Source: Chthonomonadaceae bacterium (lineage in GTDB: Bacteria > Armatimonadota > Fimbriimonadia > Fimbriimonadales > Fimbriimonadaceae). From it: a DNA stretch of 64,000 nt. The stretch is taken from contig CP054189.1 in assembly GCA_015709495.1 (NCBI GenBank), forward strand, positions 248,001 through 312,000, given 5' to 3'. Positions 30,280 through 38,695 of the stretch are shown here, one piece after another (positions within the stretch are counted from its first letter, which is position 1; each line of letters starts with the position of its first letter). A model generated the notes under the pieces. The model saw only the letters and a program-made list of their open reading frames with translations, searched no databases and had not been told where the DNA came from. Position numbers and translations under genes: made by a program.

Positions 30280-30957
30280 CTAACCTCGCGCTTTTCGCCT
30301 CTTCTTTGCCCCAGCCGCCAGAACTGCCGCGACCGAGAGAGCGGTCAACGTACCAGGCTCAGGCACCGCGGCGTACAACTCGATCTCTTCGATGCACACC
30401 GCTTGGCCGTAAGCCGTGACGTCGATCTTGACGTCCGTGACTCCGACCTGGGGAGCGAACGAGTAGAGGTGCCGCAGCGAGTCCGTCGACGTGTAGTCTT
30501 GGAGTTCGACGCTGCCGATCACCTGCCACGTCTTGCCGGGGTCGAAGAACGGGAGCGCATCCGTCGAGACTTTGACGATGTACAGACCTGAGGTGCGCTC
30601 GTTCCAGGTCATGGAACTGTCGCGCCCCCATGCGATTCGGTCGATCGTTGCAGGCGTGGGTAGGCTGATGCCCGCCGTGGCGGTTTGCGTGGTTGGAATC
30701 CAGCTCGCTCCCGAGGAGCCCACCCCGTCGCCATAGTTGATGTTGCCATTGTTTCCGTACCATCCGTCGTTGAGTCCCGAGATCGCGTGGAACGGGTAAC
30801 CCGAAATCACGCTGCTGGCATGGGGTTGCGCCCCAAGAGTGGCCAGAGCCACGTTTCCGGCTTGGGGCACGCCCCCGATTTCGATGAGGTTCAGTTGAGC
30901 CATCGTAAGGGGCGTAACGAACAGCGCCGCGCCCCAGATGAGAACGATTCGTGTCAT
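30280..30957 (-). CDS. PEP-CTERM sorted extracellular protein
   Basis: A 225-residue exported protein with signal peptide TRIVLIWGAALFVTPLTMA and a C-terminal sorting signal VPEPGTLTALSVAAVLAAG followed by a basic tail KKRRKARG. The body (for example ATIDRIAWGRDSS, TWQVIGSVELQDY, VGVTDVKIDVTAYGQ) resembles discoidin/F5-F8-type or carbohydrate-binding beta sandwiches, though I would not name a family. AAGGAGA lies just upstream of the ATG. It is convergent with the sigma factor gene and codirectional with the next PEP-CTERM gene. Confidence 0.88.
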   Translation of the reverse strand: MTRIVLIWGAALFVTPLTMAQLNLIEIGGVPQAGNVALATLGAQPHASSVISGYPFHAISGLNDGWYGNNGNINYGDGVGSSGASWIPTTQTATAGISLPTPATIDRIAWGRDSSMTWNERTSGLYIVKVSTDALPFFDPGKTWQVIGSVELQDYTSTDSLRHLYSFAPQVGVTDVKIDVTAYGQAVCIEEIELYAAVPEPGTLTALSVAAVLAAGAKKRRKARG

Positions 30958-31092
30958 GGTTTGTCTCCTTTGTAGAAAGAACGGGCGGGGTCGGAAAGTG
31001 CTGGGGGCCAGACTCGTTGAACCGGCCCCCGATGGCTCCTTTCAGTGCCGTGCACTCAACCCACCCATGAAGGTTCTATGTGCAAATGCCGA

Positions 31093-31710
31093 TTAGCGGC
31101 GACGGCTCCTCCTTCGGACGAGGGCGATCGCCCCCAGAGCCAAAGTTCCGAGTGTCGCCGGCTCCGGAACCGTCGAGAACTTGAAGTTCGGGCCGCTGTA
31201 AGTGGTGTAGGGGCTACCGTTTCCCCCGTTGGAGACTCCTCCCCAGCCGTTGTAACGAGCTCCGTTCGCCAAGACGGTGATCTCAGGCGAGTACGTTTCC
31301 GTGGCGGAGGCGTTCGTAGTGTGAGCGTCCACTGAGTTGTGGCCCCAGATGATGTAGTCCCTGCCCGTGATGAGTTGCACCGGGGTCACGGCCTTGTACC
31401 GAAAGAACCCATCGAGCGTTTCGACAGTCCCAGCACTAAGATCTGCGTAGGCAACCAACACGTCAGTGTCCCACTCGAAGACTCCAACCTCGACGCTGGA
31501 CGCGAATCCGTCCATTTCCAGGTCAAAATTGCCCAGATCGGTCAGCCAGATATCTTGGTTCGGCACGAACCGCCAACCCAACTTGCCAGTCCAAAAGTGC
31601 CAGGCTGTGACAGCCGTCATCTGGATGGCTGCCGACGACGCGAGGGCGGGCGCGGCGATCGACGCCGCTACCCCAATCGATGCCAAGGTCCGAAGAGTGA
31701 TTGATTTCAT
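31093..31710 (-). CDS. PEP-CTERM sorted extracellular protein
   Basis: A 205-residue exported protein: signal peptide KSITLRTLASIGVAASIAAPALA, a beta-rich body (WRFVPNQDIWLTDLGNFDLE, VEVGVFEWDTDVLVAYADLS) and the sorting signal VPEPATLGTLALGAIALV with RRRSRRR. The body resembles the DUF4082-like beta sandwich seen in other PEP-CTERM proteins, where the N-terminal W.F motif precedes a device for extracellular display; this is a loose likeness. AAGGAGC is the Shine-Dalgarno. It lies 135 bp upstream of the previous PEP-CTERM gene in the same direction and may be transcribed with it. Confidence 0.88.
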   Translation of the reverse strand: MKSITLRTLASIGVAASIAAPALASSAAIQMTAVTAWHFWTGKLGWRFVPNQDIWLTDLGNFDLEMDGFASSVEVGVFEWDTDVLVAYADLSAGTVETLDGFFRYKAVTPVQLITGRDYIIWGHNSVDAHTTNASATETYSPEITVLANGARYNGWGGVSNGGNGSPYTTYSGPNFKFSTVPEPATLGTLALGAIALVRRRSRRR

Positions 31711-32052
31711 TTGTTGTTGCTCCTTTTCAGTTCATTGGGTGCGCTCCATTTGGGCGCCCATGAAGGGAAGTCGCAAGAACGCCACAAAACCCCTCACCGG
31801 CCCTCAAAATTGCTGCCCCGGAGGATGACTCCGCCCCCCGCGCGGCGGACGGGCGGCATCGGCCGGACCCGCTGGGAGCCCCTTTCCCAACGCCGAACTC
31901 TTGCGAATTTTGTCGCAAGCCCAGGTCGCCTTCCTATACTTTACAGCTTTGAATACTAACTTTCCGTCACACAATGAACGCTATCGGACAAGTACGTATT
32001 AGGCGAACCACTTCTCGGTTCGATCTCTTCAATCACGAAAAAGGAGTGTGAA
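31711..32052. other. Divergent intergenic region with a small palindrome
   Basis: 342 bp between two divergent PEP-CTERM genes. It contains the inverted repeat TTGCGA-ATTTTG-TCGCAA at 31901-31918 and, overlapping or after it, TATACT at 31935-31940, which could be a -10 box for the rightward gene. The left half is GC-rich with no clear feature. The rightward transcript would have a leader of over 100 nt. Confidence 0.45.
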
Positions 32053-32967
32053 ATGACGAATCATAAGTTATATAGCCGCGCGTTAGCGTGGCGCACGATG
32101 ATGTTGGCCTTTTCGGCCACCTCACTGGCGAGCCTCGCGCTTGCGGATCCGTTTGTCGTCGATTCCGATATGTTCGGGTACGACATTACCGTTACTCGAT
32201 ATGGCTCACTGGCTGACGCTATGGCGCAGCAGAACGCCGTATCTGGACCTCACACCGTACTCGGCGCCGACCCCTCCGATCCGAGGGGAGGAATGCGAGA
32301 CGTGTGGATGGGATTCTATAAGGATAGGCCCTCCTATTACAACAACTTCGCCGGTTTGATGACCGCGTGGTATTTCACGCTCGATCCCAACCAAGGCGAC
32401 GGGTGGGGTAACCCCAACAATACGAATACCGGCTTCGTTCAGGTCTACGACGACATGGCGGATTCGGTCGTATCCTGGACCGGTGGCTGGAGTACCTTAG
32501 CTCCCGGCGTCGGCGATGGAAGCAGTTTCACCTTCACGGTCACCGGCGGGATGCACGCCGATCCCGCCGAGTACCCGAGGCTTTGGGCGGCTCCTGAAAT
32601 CGGAGGCGCGGGCGAAATCACGAAGGGCATCTTCCACCAATACTACGTAAGCGCGACCGTTACCGGCCTGACCGCCAACGACGACGGCTTCGGGTGGTAT
32701 GAGTCCATGGACGCTCCCGGAGGCATCTCCGGCGGGTTCACCGGCATCTTCGAGAATCAGAGCACGACGCGGCCTGAACTCAACGGGTTCTATTACTTCA
32801 GTGGTGCGCTGAACATGGACAACTGGGCGGTTGCGAACGGCGGTACCTGGGGCGGCGGGGTGTACAGTCCGTACGCCTACTTCGGCGCGGTGCCGGAGCC
32901 TGGCAGCATGGCTGCGCTCGGTCTCGGGATGCTTGCGCTCAAGTTGCGCCGGCGCTCCCGACGCTGA
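32053..32967 (+). CDS. PEP-CTERM sorted extracellular protein
   Basis: A 304-residue exported protein. A signal peptide is present (after a basic n-region, MMLAFSATSLASLALA) and the sorting signal is VPEPGSMAALGLGMLALKL followed by RRRSRR. The body is Gly/Asn/Tyr-rich (DPNQGDGWGNPNNTNTGFVQ, then DDGFGWYESMDAPGG), suggesting a calcium-binding or matrix-type beta protein without enzyme motifs. AAGGAG sits 8 bases before the ATG. A UUCG-loop terminator follows, so it is a single-gene unit. Confidence 0.9.
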   Translation: MTNHKLYSRALAWRTMMLAFSATSLASLALADPFVVDSDMFGYDITVTRYGSLADAMAQQNAVSGPHTVLGADPSDPRGGMRDVWMGFYKDRPSYYNNFAGLMTAWYFTLDPNQGDGWGNPNNTNTGFVQVYDDMADSVVSWTGGWSTLAPGVGDGSSFTFTVTGGMHADPAEYPRLWAAPEIGGAGEITKGIFHQYYVSATVTGLTANDDGFGWYESMDAPGGISGGFTGIFENQSTTRPELNGFYYFSGALNMDNWAVANGGTWGGGVYSPYAYFGAVPEPGSMAALGLGMLALKLRRRSRR

Positions 32968-33001
32968 TCCAAGGCTTCTCATCTTAGTTTCTCCCTTTGT
33001 T

Positions 33002-33023
33002 CCCCCGGAGTTCGCTCCGGGGG
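33002..33023 (+). terminator. Terminator with UUCG tetraloop
   Basis: CCCCCGGAG-TTCG-CTCCGGGGG, a perfect 9-bp stem capped by a stable tetraloop, followed by TTCATTGCTTT. Confidence 0.88.
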
Positions 33024-33131
33024 TTCATTGCTTTGTGAGGAAGGCGCTTCGCGAGCGGTCCGAACCCCCCCAGATGGGTCCTTTCGCTGCGCCAGCCGCC
33101 CGGATGATGCAGTAGAATTGTTTATACGTTT

Positions 33132-35219
33132 ATGTCGATCGTCACCTACGACAGTCCGTTTCAGTTGACGGGGGACTTCGAACCCAGGGGAGACCAAGCG
33201 GCCGCCATCGAGGGCTTGGTCGAGGGTGTCGAAGCTGGATGTCGATTCCAGACCCTTTTGGGCGCGACGGGTACCGGAAAGACGTACACGATGGCGAGCG
33301 TGGTGGCGAAGGCACAGCGGCCCGCCTTGGTGATCGCCCACAACAAGACGCTGGCGGCGCAGCTGTGCCAGGAGTTTCGAGCGTTCTTTGCCGACAACGC
33401 CGTCGAGTTCTTCATCAGCTACTACGATTACTATCAGCCTGAGGCCTACATCCCGCAGACCGACACGTACATCGAGAAGGACTCCAGCATCAACGAGGAG
33501 ATCGACCGGCTGCGGCACTCGGCGACTCAATCGTTGCTGCAGCGGCGGGATGTGCTGATCGTAGCGAGCGTGTCGTGCATCTATGGGCTAGGCTCGCCGG
33601 ACCTCTACGCGGAGTCGGTCGTTACCTTCGAGCAAGGCGCGAAAATGGACCTGCGACAAGCGATCCAGAAGCTCGTTCAGATGCAGTTCACGAGGAACGA
33701 CACCGTTCTCGACCGGGGAACGTTTCGGGTTCGCGGCGACACGTTGGAGATTCAGCCCAAGGATGAAGAGATCGTCACGCGAGTCGAGTTCTTTGGCAAT
33801 CAGGTGGAGCGGATTCGGCTGTTCGACCCGCTCACCCGCGACGTATTGGAAGAGCCCAAGCGCGTGAGCGTCTTCCCGGCGACCCACTATGTGACGCCAT
33901 GGGAAAAGCTCGACGCCGTCATCGAGCAGATTCAAGAGGAGTGCGCGCTTCAGGTCGGCTACTTCAAGGAGAACGGAAAGCTCCTCGAGGCGCAGCGGCT
34001 CGAACAGCGCGTGACCTTCGACTTGGAGATGATGCGCGAGGTGGGCTATTGTTCCGGGATCGAAAACTACTCGCGCTACTTCGATGGCCGCGCTCCGGGA
34101 ACGCCGCCCTACACTCTGCTCGACTTCCTTCCGCGAGACGCGCTCGTGTTCATCGACGAGTCTCACCAAACGCTGCCGCAGATCCGGGCGATGTACAACG
34201 GTGACCGGCAACGCAAATCCGTTCTCGTGGATTTCGGTTTCCGGCTGCCTTCGGCTTTGGACAACCGTCCGCTCAAGTTCGAGGAGTTCTTGGAGCGGGT
34301 CCCCCAGGTGGTGTTCGTGAGCGCGACGCCGGGAGATTTCGAGGCGAACAACGAATCCAATCGAGTTCAACAGGTCATTCGCCCGACGTACATTGTCGAT
34401 CCGGAGGTCGAGATCCGGCCGACGCAAGGTCAAATCGACGACTTGTTGGGTGAAGTGCAGCGCCGAGTGGCCAAGGGCGAACGCACGCTCGTGACCACGC
34501 TGACGAAGCGGATGGCGGAGGACCTCTCGAACTACCTGCGCGAACTCGGAATCAAGGTGAATTACCTTCACTCGAACGTACACTCCTTGGAGCGGCCCGA
34601 GATATTGCGGGACCTCCGGCTTGGGGTCTATGACGTGGTGGTGGGCGTCAACTTGTTGCGCGAGGGGCTGGACCTTCCCGAAGTTTCGCTAGTAGCGATT
34701 CTGGATGCCGACAAGGAGGGTTTCCTCCGGTCGGAGACCTCGCTCGTGCAGACGATCGGCCGTGCGGCCCGCAACGTGCAGGGCATGGTGCTCCTCTATG
34801 CGGACAACCTCACCGGCTCGATGCAGCGCGCGATAGAGGAGACCAATCGGCGAAGGCAGATTCAACTCGACTACAACGAAGAGCACGGCATCGTTCCGAA
34901 GACCGTCCAGAAGTCCGTTCGAGAGACGGTGCGGTCGTTCGATCCGGACGCAGCTCAGGCGGCCGCGATGGGAACGGCCGAGGGAAGGTCGGGTTATGGG
35001 GACGGCGGGGCGAAGATCGAGGAGCCTCCGGTCAACCTCGCTGACCTGCCGGTGCTCATCGAAGAACTCGAGCGCCAGATGAAGCGCTACGCCCGGGAGA
35101 TGGAGTTCGAGAAAGCGGCGGCGGCTCGCGACGAAATCTTCGCTCTGAGAAAGTACTTGGGCGTCAGCGAAGGGCGGCTGGGAACCGGCAAACGCAAGCT
35201 CCCTGGGCGTTCGCGCTAG
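33132..35219 (+). CDS. uvrB: Excinuclease ABC subunit B
   Basis: A 695-residue helicase-like component of nucleotide excision repair. It shows Walker A GATGTGKT, the beta-hairpin region with YYDYYQPEAYIP, the DEAD-type box FIDESHQTLPQI, motif VI with QTIGRAARN, and the C-terminal UVR domain (LIEELERQMKRYAREMEFEK). Length is typical. There is no Shine-Dalgarno before the ATG; TAGAAT at 33113-33118 could be a -10 box, which would make a very short leader. It is convergent with the large secreted protein downstream, 8 bp apart. Confidence 0.98.
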   Translation: MSIVTYDSPFQLTGDFEPRGDQAAAIEGLVEGVEAGCRFQTLLGATGTGKTYTMASVVAKAQRPALVIAHNKTLAAQLCQEFRAFFADNAVEFFISYYDYYQPEAYIPQTDTYIEKDSSINEEIDRLRHSATQSLLQRRDVLIVASVSCIYGLGSPDLYAESVVTFEQGAKMDLRQAIQKLVQMQFTRNDTVLDRGTFRVRGDTLEIQPKDEEIVTRVEFFGNQVERIRLFDPLTRDVLEEPKRVSVFPATHYVTPWEKLDAVIEQIQEECALQVGYFKENGKLLEAQRLEQRVTFDLEMMREVGYCSGIENYSRYFDGRAPGTPPYTLLDFLPRDALVFIDESHQTLPQIRAMYNGDRQRKSVLVDFGFRLPSALDNRPLKFEEFLERVPQVVFVSATPGDFEANNESNRVQQVIRPTYIVDPEVEIRPTQGQIDDLLGEVQRRVAKGERTLVTTLTKRMAEDLSNYLRELGIKVNYLHSNVHSLERPEILRDLRLGVYDVVVGVNLLREGLDLPEVSLVAILDADKEGFLRSETSLVQTIGRAARNVQGMVLLYADNLTGSMQRAIEETNRRRQIQLDYNEEHGIVPKTVQKSVRETVRSFDPDAAQAAAMGTAEGRSGYGDGGAKIEEPPVNLADLPVLIEELERQMKRYAREMEFEKAAAARDEIFALRKYLGVSEGRLGTGKRKLPGRSR

Positions 35220-35227
35220 CGACGCGC

Positions 35228-38200
35228 CTATTCATCCGCGCACCGAACGCGCCCGACGTTGATGTGTCCCCAGCCCCCGGTCTCTTCGTCCACGATCAAG
35301 AGGCGGAGCTTCTTGCCAAGGTGCTTGGCAACGTCCCAAACAACTTCTCTCATCCGCTCGGAGTTCTGCCCCCGCGCGACTTCGAGTTCTTTCCCCTTCC
35401 CATCGACGAGAGCCACATAGACGTTCGAGCCCGATCCTCCCCCCACGAGCAGGCGCATCTTGGGCTTGGTGAGGAGGAACGGCGGCGAGGTGATACGGCC
35501 CGTATAGGTGTCGTCGTACCCACCTTTCCCATTCTCGCAGGTGCCGATGAACGCCTCACCGGGCGCGACGCCGAAGTTCATCCGCGTGGAATAGGTCGGA
35601 GTCTCTGCGAAGTTCCCTTGGACTTCCCAACCTGGCATCCGCCAATCCGAGAAGTCGAAGGCGGGATCGACGTAGAACACCCACGGCCCTGCCGAGAAGT
35701 CGAGCCCGCGCCACTTCCCGACGAGCCGGATCGGCTTGCCGTTCCAATCCGGTGTGAAGTCGGCTCGCAGACTCGTGCGTAGCGCCCCAGGTTGCTCAGG
35801 TCCCGAACGCACAGAGTAGGCGACGGCTCGATCGCCCCCTTCGGCGACGAAGTGCCCGGAAAACTCCTCAGGCGCGAGCCCCACGAAGTCGGCCGAGATC
35901 CCGATCTCGTTCGGTGTCGAACTCGTGCCCGGCCGCATTTGGAGAGCAGCTGAAATCAGGTGCGGGTAGATACCGGCAACGATTTGGCTCTTGCTTCCCG
36001 AGCGTCGCCGGACCTCGATCCGTCGCCGGGGCGCTTGGGTCGTTCGGGCCGAGTAGTCCACCGCATCGTAGGCGACCTTGCCCCCCTCAGAAGGGATCGC
36101 TCCGTCGATTCCCACGGCCCATTTCTCCTGATCGTCGATGTAAACGTCCCCGTATTTGTCAAGCAGCCAAGCGATGGCCGCGAGCCCAGAGCCCTCGCCC
36201 CAGTCAAACCCTGTTCGTCCGTTCTGCTGGTCGGTCCCGCCATGCCCCGTGTTTTCGGGTTGCAACCCCGGCGGGTAGTTGGGGTTGGGATAGAGGTTGA
36301 GCTCGATGTGGAGGGGATGGTTGATCAGCGTCATCGAGGCCCGTGCCGCCGCGACGCCCCGCTCGAAGTAATCCCGCCGGCCAAGCGTCGCGCCGAAGTC
36401 CGCAAGCGTACATCCGAACTGCGCCTGCCGTGCGTCGAGGTACTCGCCGTCGGAATTCTGCACGCCAAACCCTCCGAACGTGTAAGCGGCCTTGCGGAAT
36501 GACACCGACCAGACGTTCTGATAGAGCGCCATGATGTCGAGCGCCTTCAGGGCGTACTTTCTCAGCTCGTACGAGGGGGGCCTGGGCGTTCCCGAAGACG
36601 CGATGGGTCCCTCCGTTAGGTCGGCGACCTTCCAGAGCGCCTCGGCCGCCCATTGCATGCAAAGCGTGTTCTGAGGAGGCGAAAGCGTGTGTGCGTCGTG
36701 CATCGCCACGTCGTCGAGCGCGCCGTTCGCTTGAAGACACTGCTTGGGTGAGCAAGAGAAGAAAGTCTCGAAATCGTAGTACCGCTGCTGGTCGATCACG
36801 TTCGTCACGAGGAACCCGGCCGCCCGATGCGCGGACTGCTTGGCTCGCGCCACGGTGTCGGCGATCCTCCCGAGTTCTTTGGCTTCGACCTCGGACAAGG
36901 GATCGGCTCGCCCTGCCTTTTGCGCCGCGGCAACGCGACCGACGAGATCCGACCAAGTCGACACGTATTCGGCCAGGAACCATGCCGGTAGCGCGGACTG
37001 GGCGCTGTGATCGAGAATCGGCACGACTTCGTGCTCCTTCGTGAGCCAGGTCGGGAACGACGAATCGCCGTTCTGGAAGCGCATCATGAGCTCCGCCATT
37101 TCGCGGCATTGGCGGAGAATCTCCTCACGTCTCGGGCAGTCCTCGAATTCGAGCCAGCGGAGCATCCATATCCCCTTCCAGGCCATGTTGGTGAGGTCGT
37201 AGTAGCAGTCTTGCCTCGGCATGATCAGGCACCCGCGCCACTGCTTTTCGCGGGACAAGTAAGTTGTGGGCACTGCGCCTCGGTCCATCGGCGCGGCAAG
37301 GGCAAGGTTGAGCATCTTGTCGGCCTTATCCACCCACTCGGCGTTGTCGAGCTTCTTGCCCCACCAGCGCAATCCCCAAGCCGAGCGGAGCTGATTGAAC
37401 CAGCATTGCCAGCTCACCCAGCCGTTGGTGAATCCCCAACCCGCAGGGACGCCGCCGCACACCTGGCCGTCGATCTCGACTTCGAACCACCCGAGCTTGT
37501 TACTTCCGTAAGCCTCCTTGAACACCGCCGGATAGCAGAACTTGGCGTACTCCTCGAACGGCATGGCCTGCGGGAGGACCTTCTCAAAGTTCGCGTTGCC
37601 GTAGCGCTCCCAGGTGAAATCGACAGCCTGCCGGTAGGCCCCAAACGGCTCTGCATTGCCATCCAGGACCAGGTCATAGGCGAGAAGGAGCGTCTTGGGA
37701 ACGCGTTTGGTCATCGAGGCGTCGTGAACGAAGTACACGTGCCCTGCAAGTTCATGTTCGGCGAATCCATAGCTCATCAGGGTGGCATCGACGACTCCGT
37801 TTGCGGCGTCCAGGTCGAGGATCGTAGCCATCGGCCGGTTATCCGCCAAGACGTCGAGATCGGGCAGGATCAGCGCGGCGAGCGGGCCCCGTTGCGCCGA
37901 AATGACGGGGGCGCGATAGAAGTGGTCGCCTACGACCTGCCCCTCTTTCGGGCGAAGGCCCGGCGAGAACGTGGAGTCGGGTTTTCCGGCCCCCGAGAGC
38001 GGTTTTCTGTCAGGCGTGAAGGCATAGGAATCGAGGAAGTACTCGATGCGCTGGCCGTTCGTGGGGAACTCCGCTTGCAGGCTGACCTTGATTTGCCGGC
38101 CCTTCTGGGGAGCCCAGACTCTCTTGGTGAGAGTTACTCCCTCGGAAACGCGGCGCAAGAGAAACTCACTGCCCTGGCCCTTTTTCGAGAGGCTGCACGA

Positions 38201-38509
38201 CTCGAACGAATGGGACGGCGCCGAAGCGAAGAGGCCCGCGCCCGTCCGCTTGAGGAGGGAGCTTTCCGCCACACGGGTCAGTCGAGCGACATCCGGGTGA
38301 GTCGGGCTCGAAAGTACTGCCTTCCAGTTGCCCGTCTCACCTCGAACGAAGAACTGCTCGACGAACTCGAAAGCTCCTGGATTCCCGGCGACGGGAACCT
38401 TAGTCATGCGAACTCCGACGTCGTCGCCGAAGAATTCGAGTTGAGAAGAGGACGGTTCGTTCACGATCGGGCCCATTGCGATCAGCACGGGAAGCAGTAC
38501 GCTGAACAT
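35228..38509 (-). CDS. Large secreted glycoside-hydrolase-like protein, specificity unknown
   Basis: A 1093-residue protein with a short signal peptide (FSVLLPVLIAMG). After an N-terminal beta domain of about 300 residues comes a helical region rich in Trp and aromatic residues (WGFTNGWVSWQCWFNQLRSA, YYDLTNMAWKGIWMLRWLE, ENTGHGGTDQQNGRTGFDWG) that looks like an (alpha/alpha) toroid, as in glycosidases and polysaccharide lyases. The last about 150 residues form a lectin-like beta module with the pattern TGRITSPPFLL, LVGGGSGSNVYVALV and GGWGHINVGRV, found at the C-terminus of other secreted sugar-active proteins. The active-site acids cannot be assigned. It is probably a secreted polysaccharide-degrading enzyme, by fold alone. 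Confidence 0.75.
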   Translation of the reverse strand: MFSVLLPVLIAMGPIVNEPSSSQLEFFGDDVGVRMTKVPVAGNPGAFEFVEQFFVRGETGNWKAVLSSPTHPDVARLTRVAESSLLKRTGAGLFASAPSHSFESCSLSKKGQGSEFLLRRVSEGVTLTKRVWAPQKGRQIKVSLQAEFPTNGQRIEYFLDSYAFTPDRKPLSGAGKPDSTFSPGLRPKEGQVVGDHFYRAPVISAQRGPLAALILPDLDVLADNRPMATILDLDAANGVVDATLMSYGFAEHELAGHVYFVHDASMTKRVPKTLLLAYDLVLDGNAEPFGAYRQAVDFTWERYGNANFEKVLPQAMPFEEYAKFCYPAVFKEAYGSNKLGWFEVEIDGQVCGGVPAGWGFTNGWVSWQCWFNQLRSAWGLRWWGKKLDNAEWVDKADKMLNLALAAPMDRGAVPTTYLSREKQWRGCLIMPRQDCYYDLTNMAWKGIWMLRWLEFEDCPRREEILRQCREMAELMMRFQNGDSSFPTWLTKEHEVVPILDHSAQSALPAWFLAEYVSTWSDLVGRVAAAQKAGRADPLSEVEAKELGRIADTVARAKQSAHRAAGFLVTNVIDQQRYYDFETFFSCSPKQCLQANGALDDVAMHDAHTLSPPQNTLCMQWAAEALWKVADLTEGPIASSGTPRPPSYELRKYALKALDIMALYQNVWSVSFRKAAYTFGGFGVQNSDGEYLDARQAQFGCTLADFGATLGRRDYFERGVAAARASMTLINHPLHIELNLYPNPNYPPGLQPENTGHGGTDQQNGRTGFDWGEGSGLAAIAWLLDKYGDVYIDDQEKWAVGIDGAIPSEGGKVAYDAVDYSARTTQAPRRRIEVRRRSGSKSQIVAGIYPHLISAALQMRPGTSSTPNEIGISADFVGLAPEEFSGHFVAEGGDRAVAYSVRSGPEQPGALRTSLRADFTPDWNGKPIRLVGKWRGLDFSAGPWVFYVDPAFDFSDWRMPGWEVQGNFAETPTYSTRMNFGVAPGEAFIGTCENGKGGYDDTYTGRITSPPFLLTKPKMRLLVGGGSGSNVYVALVDGKGKELEVARGQNSERMREVVWDVAKHLGKKLRLLIVDEETGGWGHINVGRVRCADE

Positions 38510-38582
38510 AGTGCGAGTATAACCCTAGGGGAATCGCCTGTCGGCCCTATTCTTCGCGGGCAGGGGATGCTACAATGCTCCT

Positions 38583-38690
38583 GTTCGCCGGGAACTGCGC
38601 GGCAACCGGACGGTGAACTCCGCCAGGACCGGAAGGTAGCAACGGTAAATCGCACTGGGGCGCGACGCACCCTTCCCGGCATCCGGCACT
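38583..38690 (+). ncRNA. ffs: Bacterial signal recognition particle RNA (small, 4.5S type)
   Basis: The conserved apical core is present: CCAGGACCGGAAGGTAGCAA contains the GGAA tetraloop with its flanking SRP-specific bases. The outer helix is closed by GCCGGGAA (38587-38594) pairing with TTCCCGGC (38673-38680). TACAAT at 38571-38576 is a good -10 box placing the start near 38583. The position directly before dnaX-ybaB-recR is a common bacterial arrangement and supports the call; the exact ends are estimated. Confidence 0.88.
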
Positions 38691-38695
38691 GAGCA

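Noticed and set aside
37007-38692. A 561-codon plus-strand frame opposite the large secreted protein.
   Set aside because: It mirrors the codon pattern of the real minus-strand gene; its own product has no recognisable domains and runs into the SRP RNA.
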